Source: Paragonimus westermani
Lineage: Eukaryota > Platyhelminthes > Trematoda > Plagiorchiida > Troglotrematidae
Assembly: GCA_008508345.1 (NCBI GenBank)
Contig: QNGE01000777.1
Coordinates: forward strand, 1-64,000
Reading direction: 5' to 3'
Length of the DNA stretch: 64,000 bases
Shown: positions 1-11,838 of the stretch, piece by piece
Numbering within the stretch: position 1 is the stretch's first letter
Layout: every line of letters starts with the position of its first letter
Program-made: the position numbers and the translations under genes
The notes under the pieces: generated by a model
Seen by the model: the letters and a program-made list of their open reading frames with translations, nothing else
Told to the model about the DNA's origin: nothing
Databases searched by the model: none

Positions 1-3000
1 AATGAAAGCTACGTGATCAGTGAAACAGTAATCCAGAAAAATCGAATCCAAGATGTCACGCTTTTAAGCATAACAAGGGGCATTAAATCAACTAAAATAT
101 ATGAGGAAAACCTTTATGCACTTGAAGAGGTGAGTATGAGCTGAAGGTAGATTGCCCTGCTGTTGTACAGACCACGACGTCACATATCGGAATTTGATGA
201 ACACCAGACAAAAGAAAGCTGGCATCAAAAAATTCCGTCCAGTTACTGAATAGCGTCTGAATAACCGATTAGCCTCTAGCCGAAACTCCAGTAACAAAGA
301 AAGAAAGACAACGCTTAAGCTTGAAGTTTCCAGAAAAAATCCATACAACAAGTTTAAAACACCGAGTTCTCTTTAACCACCTCATCAGAACAGAGGGAAG
401 AAATGTGTCAAGATACGTCAACATTTAGTTTACTCTCACTAGTTGCAAACATAAAACACATCACTTGTATACATTATGGAGATAAGGACTTACAAGAGCT
501 AGACACACCTATAAGCACACCAAGTATTATGTAATCAAGACCAGAACAGCCAGATAAGTTGTGCACATAAACTCGGTTGGTAAGTAGGTTCGCAGAAAGC
601 CATAAACTTCGCGTTTCGACTGCGCAAAACTATGTTGAATGGGTTTAGTGGGTCAAATTGGTAACCTGTTGTCATGAAATGTTTAGCAAGCGATGGTGTT
701 GCATTTCGAGCAGTCTGTTCATCAAGTTGAGGCTGGTGCATCGTTAGTTGTTTCAAAAACAAGCACCACGAGAAACTTCCCCGATGGATTATGGAAAGAT
801 GAACGGGGCTGTCCCTCTAAATGAATAAGAAATCAACCGGCACTTGGAACTGATCAGAAATCATGGTTCTTAGACATATCGGCGATATGTTCTTAAATCC
901 GGCTGGAAACTAGTTAAATTTGAACAGAGCTAGTGTATAAGGCAACCAGTAACATGGTTTCCAAAGGCGACAAAATTGCTTTTCGCAAGTGATCCAACGA
1001 CAGACGAGCAGTGGTCGTGTGTTGGGTGTGTGGTCTACTGGCTGTGCACCAAGTGACAATCTCAGGTTAGGCTCAAAATGTTAGGGTCCACATTGCCAAG
1101 CTGGAGCTTTTTCTTTCAGTGTCCGTTTGCGTAAAGCTCGCACTCCTCAACGGTGCACTCATCATATGCATCAAGAGTGGAGCTACTAATCTGTTTGATC
1201 AGCGTTTGGTGAACAGCTAGTTTGCAGTCCGAATCGCAACCAAATTTAAAACCTCACTCGATAAGTGTTGGAAGAAGTTTGAAGCTAAATATCGCTTGGC
1301 GCTTGTATATAAGTTATTGAGGGGCCTGTCGAAAAGGTACATTGGATTGTTGGAACACAATGAACGGGCTGGTTGGCAATGTTTTACACTAAGCGCATGA
1401 CTTAAGTAAACTGTCCACAAGAGCTTTACGCGGCCGTTTTTGCCATTTCGATGAGCAAAGTGGAAGCAATAAAACCATGACGGAGTATCACCAGTTGGAA
1501 TCAGCAATAATTGCCCGGTGCAATACTGTGCGAAAAATCAATGTTTCAAATCCGATTTGAACCAATTCGCCTAAGAACTACTACTGTCTACAAAACTATG
1601 CTTTTTCATCAGATTGCAGTCAGCGAGAGCGAAGCTATCAAGCGTCATAATGTGTATTATAAACAAATTTGGAAAAGCTGTCACCTATACACAGACATGT
1701 TTTGAAAACGGTTCGGCACTCACTGGAAACCCTTTTTTGCAGCTACTTAGCAAGGCGTGATAGAAACGGATGATCTAAACTGATACTCATTCATTGGATA
1801 GGACTTCTGAGCTAAGAATCAAAGAACCGAAATTGGTTAAACTCGGGAATATTGACAGACAGGATGAGCACAACTTCGGGATCAATTCCATTTGGACACG
1901 AGCTGTCGTTGAGTCTGATGGGAATAACGTCACCGAATAGAAAAAAGCAGTTTCAATTTCTCGAAACAATGAACTGTAGCTGTGAATAGGTGGTTCGTGA
2001 TGGATAATACGGCACTCCGCTTTGTTATCTTCGCAGACGTCACCTGTCTGCTTTCGAAAACACCTCCTGGAACCCAAGGTTTAGAGCGACTACCAGTAAA
2101 GTGTAGTTGAGGAAACGGGTATAACTAATCTAATGATAAAAATAGGCGCTAGGTAGTGTGGCCCAACTCTATCAGCAGTAATCGTCGCCAAGAGCATAGC
2201 CACGAGAATTACTTCTGACGCGGTCTATTGCATAGATAATCATTCGCAGTCCATTATATGTACTACGGGAGAACCATCTACTTACCTCCAACCACCTTAA
2301 CCGAAGGAAACATCATAACAAGTTTGATGACAAGATAGTGTCAGCGTTTTCCGCAACCATAAAACTGAGGCATTATTGAGGTAGTTTGTGTTCTTAATAA
2401 TCAAAATTTCCCTTCCAATCTAGACTAACATTTCCAGTTATTCTCCGATTAAATTATCAGTTGCTTCCAAAATATTCCATTTTTACATTTCTGGTCGGAT
2501 ATACCTTCAGTTTTGTATTGTCAGTTGTCTTGGATAGAGAAACTCGGTTCAAACTTCCAGTAGTCGTCTCCTCGTGCTTTAACCTAGTTTCCTGTCGATC
2601 ACACCACTTCAGGTTTCCAATTCTGTTCACTCCATACCGATCTCAAAATTGGACTTCATAACACTATTTAAAAGTGGGCCGTTACACTAACACTCATCAG
2701 AATTGACACCTAGACACATCTGATCAACAGAACATCAGGGAATTCATGGCGATAGGTCGGACAAAAGATAGAACACCGTTGACTTAGGGATTGGCGAGGA
2801 AGTCGTTAAAGCAAGTAGGGTTCTTTCAGAACACAGTTAAGAACACAAATTACATTTGGAGAATCGGTTAGCTGGAGAGACAGTTAAATGGTGTCGACGA
2901 ATGGTTGGTACAACTCGGTTAGAACAAAATAATTCACTGTGTTTTGAAATAAGAGAAACATCGATTAACAGAACTAATAAAAACTGCTCGTTGGGATCGA

Positions 3001-6000
3001 ACTCTGCCAAGTCGTTCGAATTTTAGTGGGACTTGACCGTTCAGTGTGGTTCAGTATCATCTTCGTTCATGAGTTTGTGTTAGTGCTCTACTCGATTATA
3101 GGAATTAGGTGGAATGGCAACGTTTTCACTCAAACCTAAATCGTGCGCAATTCTGCTCAGTGTTATGCAACGGGAGGTTTGGAACGCAGTTAACAAGGCG
3201 TGACGAAACACTTTTACAAATTGTGCTCTACATCGCACTTGTTCCGTAGCACAACCTGATGTTTTCTACACTACAACTCGGATTCCAACACCCCTGTTGA
3301 AGTCACGCAACATTGCCTAGCCAAGGTAAACGATTGTTATCAGTTCAGATGCAAGGGCTAGATCACTTATATCGGCATGGCGAAGAGCGAATTAAATTAT
3401 CGGATAATTGAGCAAATTCCGAAAATCCTGCGGGTCGGTTTGTCACGCCAGCTTCGTAGTCACCGAGAAACCGTCAGCCAGCTTCATCAACTGTGCAACA
3501 CCTTTTAGCTGTGGAACACAACGTTAAAACTATCGAAGGCTTTCGCGAATGTTCCACGTAACTAGCAACTCTTTGTCCTCGCTCATTACAGAGACTCTAC
3601 TCATTGAATGACCTCACGCCACTGGTTGTGAATAACGTGATTTGACTGTTAGTCTGGCTGCGCCATAGCAGACAACTCGGACTGACTCGATGCGCGTATG
3701 TGTGGAGTTATCCGTGCAGGATTTCATTCCTCTACTCGTTGGTAAACGGTTTGGTTTTGCTGTGTAGAAAATGTTGGCTACAGTTTCAGCTGGTAAAGAG
3801 GGGGCGAAATGTTGCCGGTTACATCACATGAACTTGTGTTTTTGTCTTCTGTGAACTCCGTTTATAACGTAAGTTGATGACAGCTGGGTCATACCTTTTT
3901 TCCGCGTCTGTACGCCTATGAATCAGACCATTCATCTGCAATGGGACCATGATAACCACATTCGTTAAACTCGGCATAATTCCTTACCCTAATCTTGCTC
4001 ACTAGTGAGTGTAATGTGTTGCAACATTTTTAACTGACATGAGACTCCCGTTAATGATGATGTGAACACCACACAAAGCTGTGTCGATTGTCGAGGGTGA
4101 ATATGGATTCCATTCATGGTCTTCTGTTATGGTTAGTAGACCCACCCTGACAATGAATAGAGGTGGCCTGAATGAAAACAGCAAGTATGAACAGAGATCC
4201 TTGCAGGTTTTTAAACTTGAATGTGCAAAGACAAATATCCTCTGCCTTACCACATATTGTTGTTAGTGCCCGTTTTTAGTTGGAAGTAATTTATCGTCTT
4301 TTATGGTACAAGCAAATCCAATTTTACCGTTTAATTTATTTAAAATAAACTCAACCTGGTCAAGCTAAATCTCATTCTACTGACATCGGCATTATGCACA
4401 TCCAGTAAACATTTACAGGTCCACACTTTATTTGAGTCAATCGAAAAGCATAAACGAATAAGTTTGTTTCATCTAAAGTTCGACGTGGGAAACCACATGA
4501 TCGTGTGCACATGCACATGAGTCACTGTAAGAAGGAACACTTGGAGAAGATCCGTGCGAAAGTATTACAACCGGCTCCATGTGTATTGATTTTGGGCAGC
4601 CGAAAACAGGAGGAAGACTAGATTATATGTCGTGGAAATCAGCATGTTTTTATCAAAAACCAGCCCTAACGTAAGGTTATGCGAAGTATCTGAAATTCTT
4701 ATGGCAAATTTTCCAGTTAGATGATCTGTACTGTTTCCACTGAACGAATTGACCAAGTATAGAGCCAAATCATTTTAACCGTAAACAAGTCTCACGGTCA
4801 CTAAAAGCAAGACTCAGCCCATGCATGGGTTGCTATCCCTTAAAACGAGAAGAATGTGTTAGTCTTTCTGTAGTCCATACAGTTGGTGGTTTGGTTTCCG
4901 AAAGTTTGTTGAATAACCCTCACTGATAATAGCATTGACGCACAACGATGGATAAGGAGCAGGAGCTGTGCTTTTTCCACCAGTCATTTAGTGCTAACGG
5001 ACCCTAACCATCTGGTTTGCTCTCAGTTGTCTGATTTGCACGAGGCAAACGGTGTCCTCTTTTTGTCATTGTATACGGAGTCCAGTGCGAACGCGTAGGT
5101 TAATCAGACAACCTGGGGGCAGTACATCAAAACGTGTGAAAACCAACAATACATAAATATTAAAGAACATTTGGAACGTTAGAACCCTCTGTTACGACCG
5201 GAGGTTCAGCTTAGATAAACAGGGAGCAAGCGTCGAACCACCAGCCTATAGAGATGATAAGTGTAGACTTCACTGCAGTTTGGACAGCATAAATGCTCCA
5301 GCGATCTGTACAGCAAAAACCCCTAATCCCGTGGACAAATTCAACTTTTAGGGACTGCCGTGGATAGATTTGATCGGTGTGCACTGACTGCTGACTAATG
5401 AGTAACCGAGCCACGTATTGTATAAGGAAACTTAGATCTCGATTGCCAATGCTCGCCCTTTCTCCACCAGAAGGTGTAGCTATCGGTACAGTAAACTAAC
5501 ACGTTACAGTACGGTCTGAGATGACACGGATCCATAGACCGATTTCGCTCACTTTGCAGAAAAATTAACTGTATAAACGGCTGTTACCTTGTCAGTAACA
5601 TTGATTACTGATTTCAAATGAGGTCAGTGTTGTCCCAGGTTCACATAGCCTCAGAAGTTTTTGAATATGAAGCAACGTAACCCCGAAAAAAGCCAAATGA
5701 TCCTTTTTTAAAAGATAACAATAGTCTGGTTTCGTTTTAAGTTTATTTGAATCGTTCTTTGGTTAGTTATACAAATAATTCTTCTCCGACGTCTTGCATT
5801 GAGGAAGGTTAGCGCAAAGTCGCACCCAGCGTTCACTTTTAAGGGACATACGAGATTATTTTTGTACCAGATTACAAGTTAACCTTGTCTGGTTTTGTCT
5901 TGTCCACCTGACTGTCAGTGCCCATTATGATCGGCAATGACAGACTGATCGATCACTATCAACAAGCCCAAATATTTTCAAACTTGTGTAATTGTACCTA

Positions 6001-6970
6001 CGGTTGTTTGTGTGTATACCATAAGACGCGAACGCTAAGACGAACAGCCAGCACTCAAGTTGATTTTACCGCAAACTGACACGACTGTCTAGTTGTGCCT
6101 CTCGACTAGTAATCAGTCTAGGTTTCTAGGCGCACCAGGAATCCGTAGCTTCAAGGTGCATCCTGTCGATCGATCGGTCGGTCTGAACGTCAGAGATTAT
6201 AGCCCCTTGTTCTATTGTTTATTTTACCGTTATGGAAATCGTTACCATGGCATGGATACTCTTTAAGTTTGGTTTGACAATCAAAATGACATCAGGAGAA
6301 CCATCGGAATAGTGCATCACAGCTACTGTGTGAAGTATGCTTACCAGGAGAAAAGCTAATCTGCTCGGTTGTGGGATACTTTCCATTTCCACAAGAACTT
6401 CACTAAAACTGATGTTCATAAACTTGTCCTTCATCTTCAAGATAGTATGCTCGAATCCCGTCGGTCCTAGATAAAATGGATACAATAAGTCCAAGTTTCA
6501 TAAGAACAAATATGCTAATGGCAGTTAGGCGGAGAAGTTACGTCAAGCGTAGATGCATCCGTTAAAGAAACCACTGAAGTGCTAACGGATGTCAAAGGGA
6601 TCATCAACGACAATGTTTTATTGACTGAAACTATCACTCAACGGTCATACAGCTATCAGAACAAGACAGTGGTAATCTAGGTTGAAAGGGACTTAATATG
6701 TTGGACATTCACGTCCAAATCCAAACAGTAACAAACACGTTTCCATGTCATCTAATTTCTTCTCCCAACAAATACTCACTCAAACTACAAACAATCCAGC
6801 CGCTACGTGAGCATTGTGTTACTTTGAGGTACAAGACTACGAAGTGCTACAAACTAACGACATCATTTCACGCACAGTCCGTTCTGCTACTGGGACCGTC
6901 GTCCTAGAAGATACTTTGAGCTTAGAAAGTTAGGGTGATTGTAGCAACTTGACCTGTCTGTATGGCATTT
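1..6970. other. Non-coding stretch, intron or intergenic
   Basis: I see no supportable gene here. Open frames are short (under 100 codons), begin at arbitrary codons and lack paired splice sites in the right phase. Small items: a strong B-box-like match near 2998-3012 read on the minus strand, followed by a T-run, but with no convincing A box; and a short GATC/GGTC tetranucleotide patch at about 6168-6190. The base composition matches the rest of the non-coding window. Confidence 0.5.
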
Positions 6971-7160
6971 GGTAGTTTGGGGGTTTGGGTTATTTCAAGT
7001 TGAAGATCATCCACACTTGATCGCAGACATCGTACTCAGATAAACCTTTCAGCTAGCCTACTTCAAAAGGAAGCACCAGACTCAATTTTCTCTCTTATCA
7101 GAGCTCATCAGTAGTGCATATCCTTGTCCAAATCGGAGTTTACGCTCTGACCCTGGTGTT
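6971..7160 (-). mobile_element. tRNA-derived hammerhead SINE, copy A (decayed)
   Basis: This is one of at least six copies of a roughly 200-bp dispersed repeat in the window. On the minus strand the order is a tRNA-like head (degenerate B box near 7135-7150), the hammerhead block (7073-7117), a conserved stretch with the GAAAGAGGCTGGCTGG-type motif, and a tail ending in the complement of GGGTTTGGGTTATTT. Copy A keeps the whole layout but has substitutions in the head and ribozyme. Hammerhead SINEs of this build are known in schistosomes; membership in a named family is not claimed. Confidence 0.7.
7073..7117 (-). ncRNA. Hammerhead ribozyme motif, SINE copy A
   Basis: Read on the minus strand: stem I strand GCACTA, core CTGATGA, stem II GCTCT/AGAGA with loop GATA, core GAAA, a short stem III region, cleavage triplet GTC, and closing stem I strand TGGTGC (one G-U pair). 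The terminal stem II pair is mismatched and stem III has lost its C-G pair, so activity is likely reduced or lost. The invariant core bases are still present. Confidence 0.6.
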
Positions 7161-7175
7161 TGCAAAACGTGCATG

Positions 7176-10022
7176 TTAACCACAACGTCAGTAACGTCAC
7201 GATAGACCTGACCGACTGAGCCAGTTCAAACGCTTAACCACAACCCTGTATGAATAGTGTTCAGCTGTGCCGATCATTTCGAAAGGAGAGTGAACAGAAA
7301 CGTTCTGTTCTATCTAGTCTGCAACCCCGTGAACGGGACTTCTCAGTTAAGTTGAATTTACTGTCTTCACTGAACCAACTGAGCATGGTTTGAGTCAGTA
7401 GCGGAAGTTCGAGGATTTGGGTTATTTTAAATTAAAATATCTGGTATATTACTAAGTTGTGCATGATAATGTTTTAATTTCAGCCTGTTACTCGCATGTT
7501 CCTTTATAGGCAAGTTAAACGTAATGTGTATGTACGAGCTACACCGCCTGAGAAGCTAGTTAATATCACGTGATTTAAGACGTTGGACACGGCACGACAA
7601 CTGAGATTAATCAGATGGAAAGGGAGGCCCAATTTTCAAACTCTGCGTTCTTTTGTACAGTTAGGTGCACTAAACCTATTCATCAGAATGTGTAATCGAT
7701 AAGTCATTTGGCGGCTGATGTCAGTCTGGTTAGGGAGTGTGACTTGTAAAATAGCATTCGTGAGTTTAAATGAACTTGTGTAAGGGCTGCTATGCTTGGA
7801 GGTGATATTTACCAGCTTTCGAATAAACGAGAACACATATCTTCGTGAGAGCGGGAAGTGGAATGATTGGAAAGTTTTACCTCGGTTTTTTATAATGTTC
7901 AGCTTACTGGTGCACTTGTACTCAAGCTTCTTACATGGTTCGATTAGGGATATCCATTTCACTGAAGAAGCCTGAAGGAGGTCATCAAAATAGGGTTTGC
8001 CACTGTGGTTAGACGGGTTATTTGTGCCGGGTCAAATTCCCATGTTTTTTACCAGCACATCATCACATATTAGGTCTTTCATAAGTTGCGCCATCAACTT
8101 CGAAATTTGACTGCACTTAACATAGGTCACTCCTTCAGGGGTAGCTCACTTATGCTGCTACGTCAAGTAGACGGTCATGCTCGCGTGTAACATTCATTCG
8201 GTGCAGGAGCATATCTGTCCTGGAACATCTCGTAAGAGTCTATTAACCATTCCAGCGAATGACCGATTCATAAGCTGGTGCGATGTATTAATGCAGAATA
8301 CCGAGTCACCATTTTAAACAACATGACCATCGGAATCTACCTCTTTGAACTGGGGCTGTTTTCCACCTTCTGATGTTGTTGTAATCCACCTGTGTCGAGT
8401 ACATACTGAACTATGTTTGGATTGTGCTCGACGGATTATCATTAGATTTCCGTTTAAATTTTAAACTATTCTTTTTAATATTACAAATGTGCGTTTTCCG
8501 ATTTCATCTTGTCCATTCAATGTTAAACACTCCAAATACATTTTCAGCATTCAACACATATTTGGATGCACGCCACACCTTTCTACTTCTTTCGAATAAG
8601 TACAAAATTTATCGGAACTAAATGTGAATGGTGGCCAGGCTAAAATTTATTAAGTACAACTTGGCATTTCTCCAGAGATTTATATGAGCATAAGATTCCT
8701 AGGAAGATTTCAGATTAGAAAAGAAGCTGATAATACCCGTAGATGTGTGAATTTCTGTTGGATGCAAAACAAAATCCAGTGAACGATGAATCGTTTGGAA
8801 GAACCTGAGTGGAGTGTCCAGCAACCCCAAGTAAGTCCCTTTGTAAAAAAGATGCTATCTTTGTTGTACGGTTCAGAAGAATGGTAAATTTGAATTCGAA
8901 TATCTTCAGTGACCGCAAAGTTTCAAACGAGACAAAATGCCTTAAGGGACCAATTAAATGAGTGAGTAACGAAAAATGAGGCCAACTACAACCAACCAAA
9001 ACATTCGGCAGATAGCTTACACTAAACCGGAGAAGAACAGAAAACTGAAAACAGTTGCAAAAAACCGAGCGCACCTTCACTCGACCAGAATGATTCAAGT
9101 GGTCAACCTCTCATTCAGATAGACTTACTGAATGTGTGTGATGAGCTGTCGCTTGAATTTGCCAGCTGATCCAGATGTCGCTACGAATACTGACTGAATA
9201 CACCCAGACTTTGAGTGAGTGTTGTATACAAGCCAAGCTGTTCATCTGAGTTGACTTGAAGTTGGTGACTGTGATTAGGAGACAGCAAAAGATTCCATAT
9301 CCTACGTAGTATGATGGAAAAAATTCAAGTTTGTCGGTCAAAAAGTCAACTTATCTGTGTGCCTTTACTCTGTATCTTGTAACTGTCACTGCCTGTATTA
9401 ATCGATTGTGCCAGTAATATCCCCCAGAAAAGGTTAGTTCAACCAGATGGCAAATGAGAACGAATATCCTAATTCAAAGTTAGCCAGTTTCAAATGAAGG
9501 ACCCAACCAATTTCCGCTGTATCTATTTGCTAATGTTGAAGCGTGAGGGCTTGTTACAAGAAACAAGACGAAGTTTTTCCAGATTGGTTGGAACACAAAA
9601 ATACACGCGTTTTCATGTCAGGCACTGGGAAACGGACAGTTTGCTTTCGACGAAGTCAGTTATTCATCTCGAGAGAAAATCCAGGGTGCGCAGTGTTATA
9701 CAAAGTATATTAGTCACAGTTAGACATAGTTTTCACACCTGTGATAAATCGGTCTGCTTTTAACATTATCCTGGTCAACTTTCAGCCTGAAAAGTTTACT
9801 TATCTGCAGAAATGTGCCAAAACATGAAACAGAACGCTTGACGTGACTTCTCTCATGGGATAATCATAATCGAATCAACATGAACCGTAAAACGGAAAAA
9901 TCTGTGCACAACAAATTCCGGGTCAATCTGGAAAGCAACGTTGCCTAATAAAGGTTAATTAACTGCAGCGTTTTCTCGTACTCCCGAACCGTAAACAGAA
10001 GGGATATGCGAAAACATATTTT
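7176..10022. other. Non-coding stretch
   Basis: No gene is supportable. A minus-strand open frame at 9111-9341 ends at a good splice donor (GTAAGT read on the minus strand near 9127) and contains a hydrophobic stretch, but it lacks an ATG and a clear acceptor. A fragment near 7413-7435 repeats the GGATTTGGGTTATTTT tail motif of the hammerhead SINE without the rest of the element. Confidence 0.4.
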
Positions 10023-10042
10023 GCGTCGTGCCGACGCTTTTT
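10023..10042. terminator. Hairpin followed by T-run at the Penelope element edge
   Basis: GCGTCG and CGACGC form a perfect 6-bp stem with a 3-base loop at 10023-10037, followed directly by five T residues. It lies just outside the left inverted arm of the Penelope-like element, that is, just past its 3' end on the element's own minus strand. It may be the end of the element or chance flanking DNA. The T-run follows the hairpin on the plus strand, which is opposite to the element's transcription. Confidence 0.3.
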
Positions 10043-10044
10043 AT

Positions 10045-10355
10045 TAAGTAAATCCTTGGTTAATCCACAACGAGGTAAAAACCAAAACAGCTATCCGTTT
10101 CGCAACGTTCCGACTCTCTCGGAGAGCCTTTATCAAGCGATTAAAATCAGAAGATTCACGCTGTACACATTTCAACTGAGGTAGTAATCAACCGGCACGT
10201 GTTTGTGCGTTCAACATGCGGCGTGTAGATAGGCCACCAAGGGAATGTATGGGTTCTTGGTTCACCTGAGGTCACCATGTGACGACCCCAGGTGCAAACA
10301 AGAACAGTTATTGCATGTTGTGTGTTTGTGGGTTTACATCCGTGTGTTTGATCTA
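10045..10355 (-). repeat. Penelope inverted terminal arm, left
   Basis: This segment is the reverse complement of 11528-11838 over about 311 bp. I see one single-base indel in an A-run near 10075-10082 and a couple of substitutions at the inner end. It follows the endonuclease on the element's strand and so corresponds to the 3' UTR/terminal repeat. It contains a hammerhead-like fold (10094-10141) and ends near TTACTTAATAAAAA, which resembles a polyadenylation region. Confidence 0.9.
10094..10141 (-). ncRNA. Degenerate hammerhead-like fold in Penelope arm (left)
   Basis: On the minus strand: TCGC, then TTGATAA where CTGATGA is expected, stem II GGCTCTC/GAGAGTC with a 3-base loop, then GGAAC where GAAAC is expected, then GTT and GCGA, which pairs back with TCGC. 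The secondary structure is that of the short-stem-III hammerheads known from Penelope terminal repeats. At least three invariant core positions are changed, so I would expect no cleavage. Confidence 0.4.
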
Positions 10356-10760
10356 GATGCACGTAGACTTTTTGAAGTGGGGTGGATGACAGTCGCGGCG
10401 GAAACCTTTTCTACGCATGTCACTGTTGTTCACCCAGTAAATTCGGCCAAACAACTAACAATTCCAGGCCATCGGATCGATTTGTCGCTTGTGGTGTATC
10501 CGCGATCAGCAAGGCTTCTGCCATCAGAAGTCCTTTGTGATTACGGTAAACGCTTTTTAGCAAAGTCGGATGGTCGGAGTCGACTTGGTGTTGACTGAGG
10601 ATAGCGTGTGTAACAATGACTGAATCGTATTTTAATTTCCGGAGTTGCTGAGCGCCGATAGAAGGCTTCTTACTACACCTCACATGCTCCTTAGTGTGTA
10701 TTCCAGCTGCCGGGCGGTTTGTCCAGTGTACCAGGCTTGTTGATAATTACATTTAACTCA
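10356..10760 (-). pseudogene. GIY-YIG endonuclease domain of Penelope-like element (broken)
   Basis: This domain would nick target DNA to prime reverse transcription. Near 10700-10735 (minus strand) the frame reads YTGQTARQLE, matching the second half of the GIY-YIG core (YxGQTxRxLxxR). A frameshift near 10688 moves into the frame 10683-10420, which starts KEHVRCSKK and continues with the expected downstream features: a His-rich helix region, the catalytic-type glutamate in LLMAEALLI, and NRSDGLELL with a terminal tryptophan, as in Penelope endonucleases. The first tyrosine of the GIY motif cannot be placed with certainty. It is fused to the RT upstream in intact relatives. Confidence 0.75.
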
Positions 10761-10789
10761 GTAAACAGTCCGATTGCTCCAGAAATGTT

Positions 10790-11510
10790 CATCTAGCTAT
10801 GAAGTGGATTAACTCATTTCTTAACGTGTCGGTGGCTTTAAATGCCACCCTAATGTTGTACTAACTGAGAACCTGTCTAAGGACCTCCGATATATTCCTT
10901 CTGTACGGAGCAACAAAAGTTGATAGATAATTCCTGCGGTCGTTGATTTTGTTGCAAGATAGCTCCTGAATCGGACGCAAAATCCTGCCACAGCAATCGT
11001 TAGCTTTCAGTGTCGACTTGACAGTCTTGTATTCTTTCGGAATCTCGTCCTGGGAACTGGTTGACAAAAATGCCCTGTGAAACGAACTGCATGCAACTGC
11101 TTTCTTAGTGCACATGGGCTATTCTGATCTAAAGCAAAGGTACCGATAAAAATGGGTGTCCTTTCTGTGCGCGCCTGTGTCCAAGGTGCTGTCGGCTCTT
11201 CTGCGTACTCTTCGGTCCAGAAAACTCAGCTCATAATCCACTAATTCGCGTTCGATCGTAAATTTGATGTGCTGATGAAAGGAATTTGTGTGCTCCATGA
11301 ATGCATTAATAGTTTTTCCACGTACCACCACCAGCGTATCATCGAAAAGTATCCACTACATTCTAGGCGAATCAGGAAAGCTGGACAGCAACTTGATCTG
11401 TAGATCTTACATGAAAAAGTTAGCAACCGTGGGGGAAGTGGGTGAGCCCATCGCTACTCTGTCTTTTTGCTGATGGAGGACCCCCTCGAACATAATTAAG
11501 GCAGACCGTA
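10790..11510 (-). pseudogene. Reverse transcriptase of Penelope-like element (partial, broken)
   Basis: One minus-strand frame carries the RT motifs in order. VAMGSPTSPTVANFFM lies at about 11425-11455. The catalytic block FDDTLVVVRG is at 11346-11317, where intact relatives have YVDD. LSFLDRRVRRR with THFYRYLCFRSE lies at 11240-11120, and a thumb-like stretch ends near VAFKATDTLRNE around 10830. In-frame stops follow FFM (TAA), precede the FDD block (TAG), follow FRSE (TAG at 11119-11121) and fall again near 10861. The 5' part of the palm/fingers is missing because the right inverted arm starts at 11528. Confidence 0.85.
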
Positions 11511-11527
11511 AGCAGTACTCCGCAACT

Positions 11528-11838
11528 GTAGATTAAACACACGGATGTAAACCCACAAACACACAACATGCAATAACTGTTCTTGTTTGCACCTGGGGTC
11601 GTCACATGGTGACCTCAGGTGAACCAAGAACCCATACATTCCCTTGGTGGCCTATCTACACGCCGCATGTTGAACGCACAAACACGTGCCGGTTGATTAC
11701 TACCTCAGTTGAAATGTGTACAGCGTGAATCTTCTGATTTTAATCGCTTGATAAAGGCTCTCCGAGAGAGTCGGAACGTTGCGAAACGGATAGCTGTTTT
11801 GGTTTTACCTCGTTGTGGATTAACCAAGGATTTACTTA
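11528..11838 (+). repeat. Penelope inverted terminal arm, right
   Basis: This is the inverted partner of 10045-10355. It interrupts the RT reading frame at its inner edge, so on the element's strand the 5' end is an upside-down copy of the element's own 3' region. Such inverted 5' terminal pieces are typical of Penelope insertions. The outer edge agrees until the plus-strand sequence TTACTTA, after which the flanks diverge. Confidence 0.9.
11743..11790 (+). ncRNA. Degenerate hammerhead-like fold in Penelope arm (right)
   Basis: This is the mirror copy of the fold at 10094-10141, read on the plus strand. It has the same 7-bp stem II, the same TTGATAA and GGAAC departures from the invariant core, and the same TCGC/GCGA pairing. 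Both copies share the changes, so the decay predates the duplication of the arm. Confidence 0.4.

Larger units (their letters stand above)
10045..11838 (-). mobile_element. Penelope-like retroelement, 5'-truncated, with inverted terminal arms
   Basis: On the minus strand the element runs from right arm (inverted), partial reverse transcriptase and GIY-YIG endonuclease to left arm. This is the Penelope arrangement: the RT is telomerase-related rather than LINE-like, the endonuclease follows the RT, and terminal repeats may be direct or inverted. The RT begins only shortly before the GVAMGSP-type motif, so the N-terminal half is missing. Several in-frame stops and at least one frameshift make it dead. 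The repeat arms are far better preserved than the coding part. Confidence 0.88.

Noticed and set aside
1217..1507. 96-codon minus-strand open frame
   Set aside because: No domain, no splice signals, and length expected by chance in this window.
2995..3015. B-box-like motif with downstream T-run (minus strand)
   Set aside because: No A box at the right distance and no tRNA stems.
7636..7962. 108-codon minus-strand open frame
   Set aside because: Composition is unremarkable, no recognisable motif, no paired acceptor/donor.
10245..10598. 117-codon plus-strand open frame
   Set aside because: It is antisense to the Penelope endonuclease and arm; the minus strand has clear family motifs.
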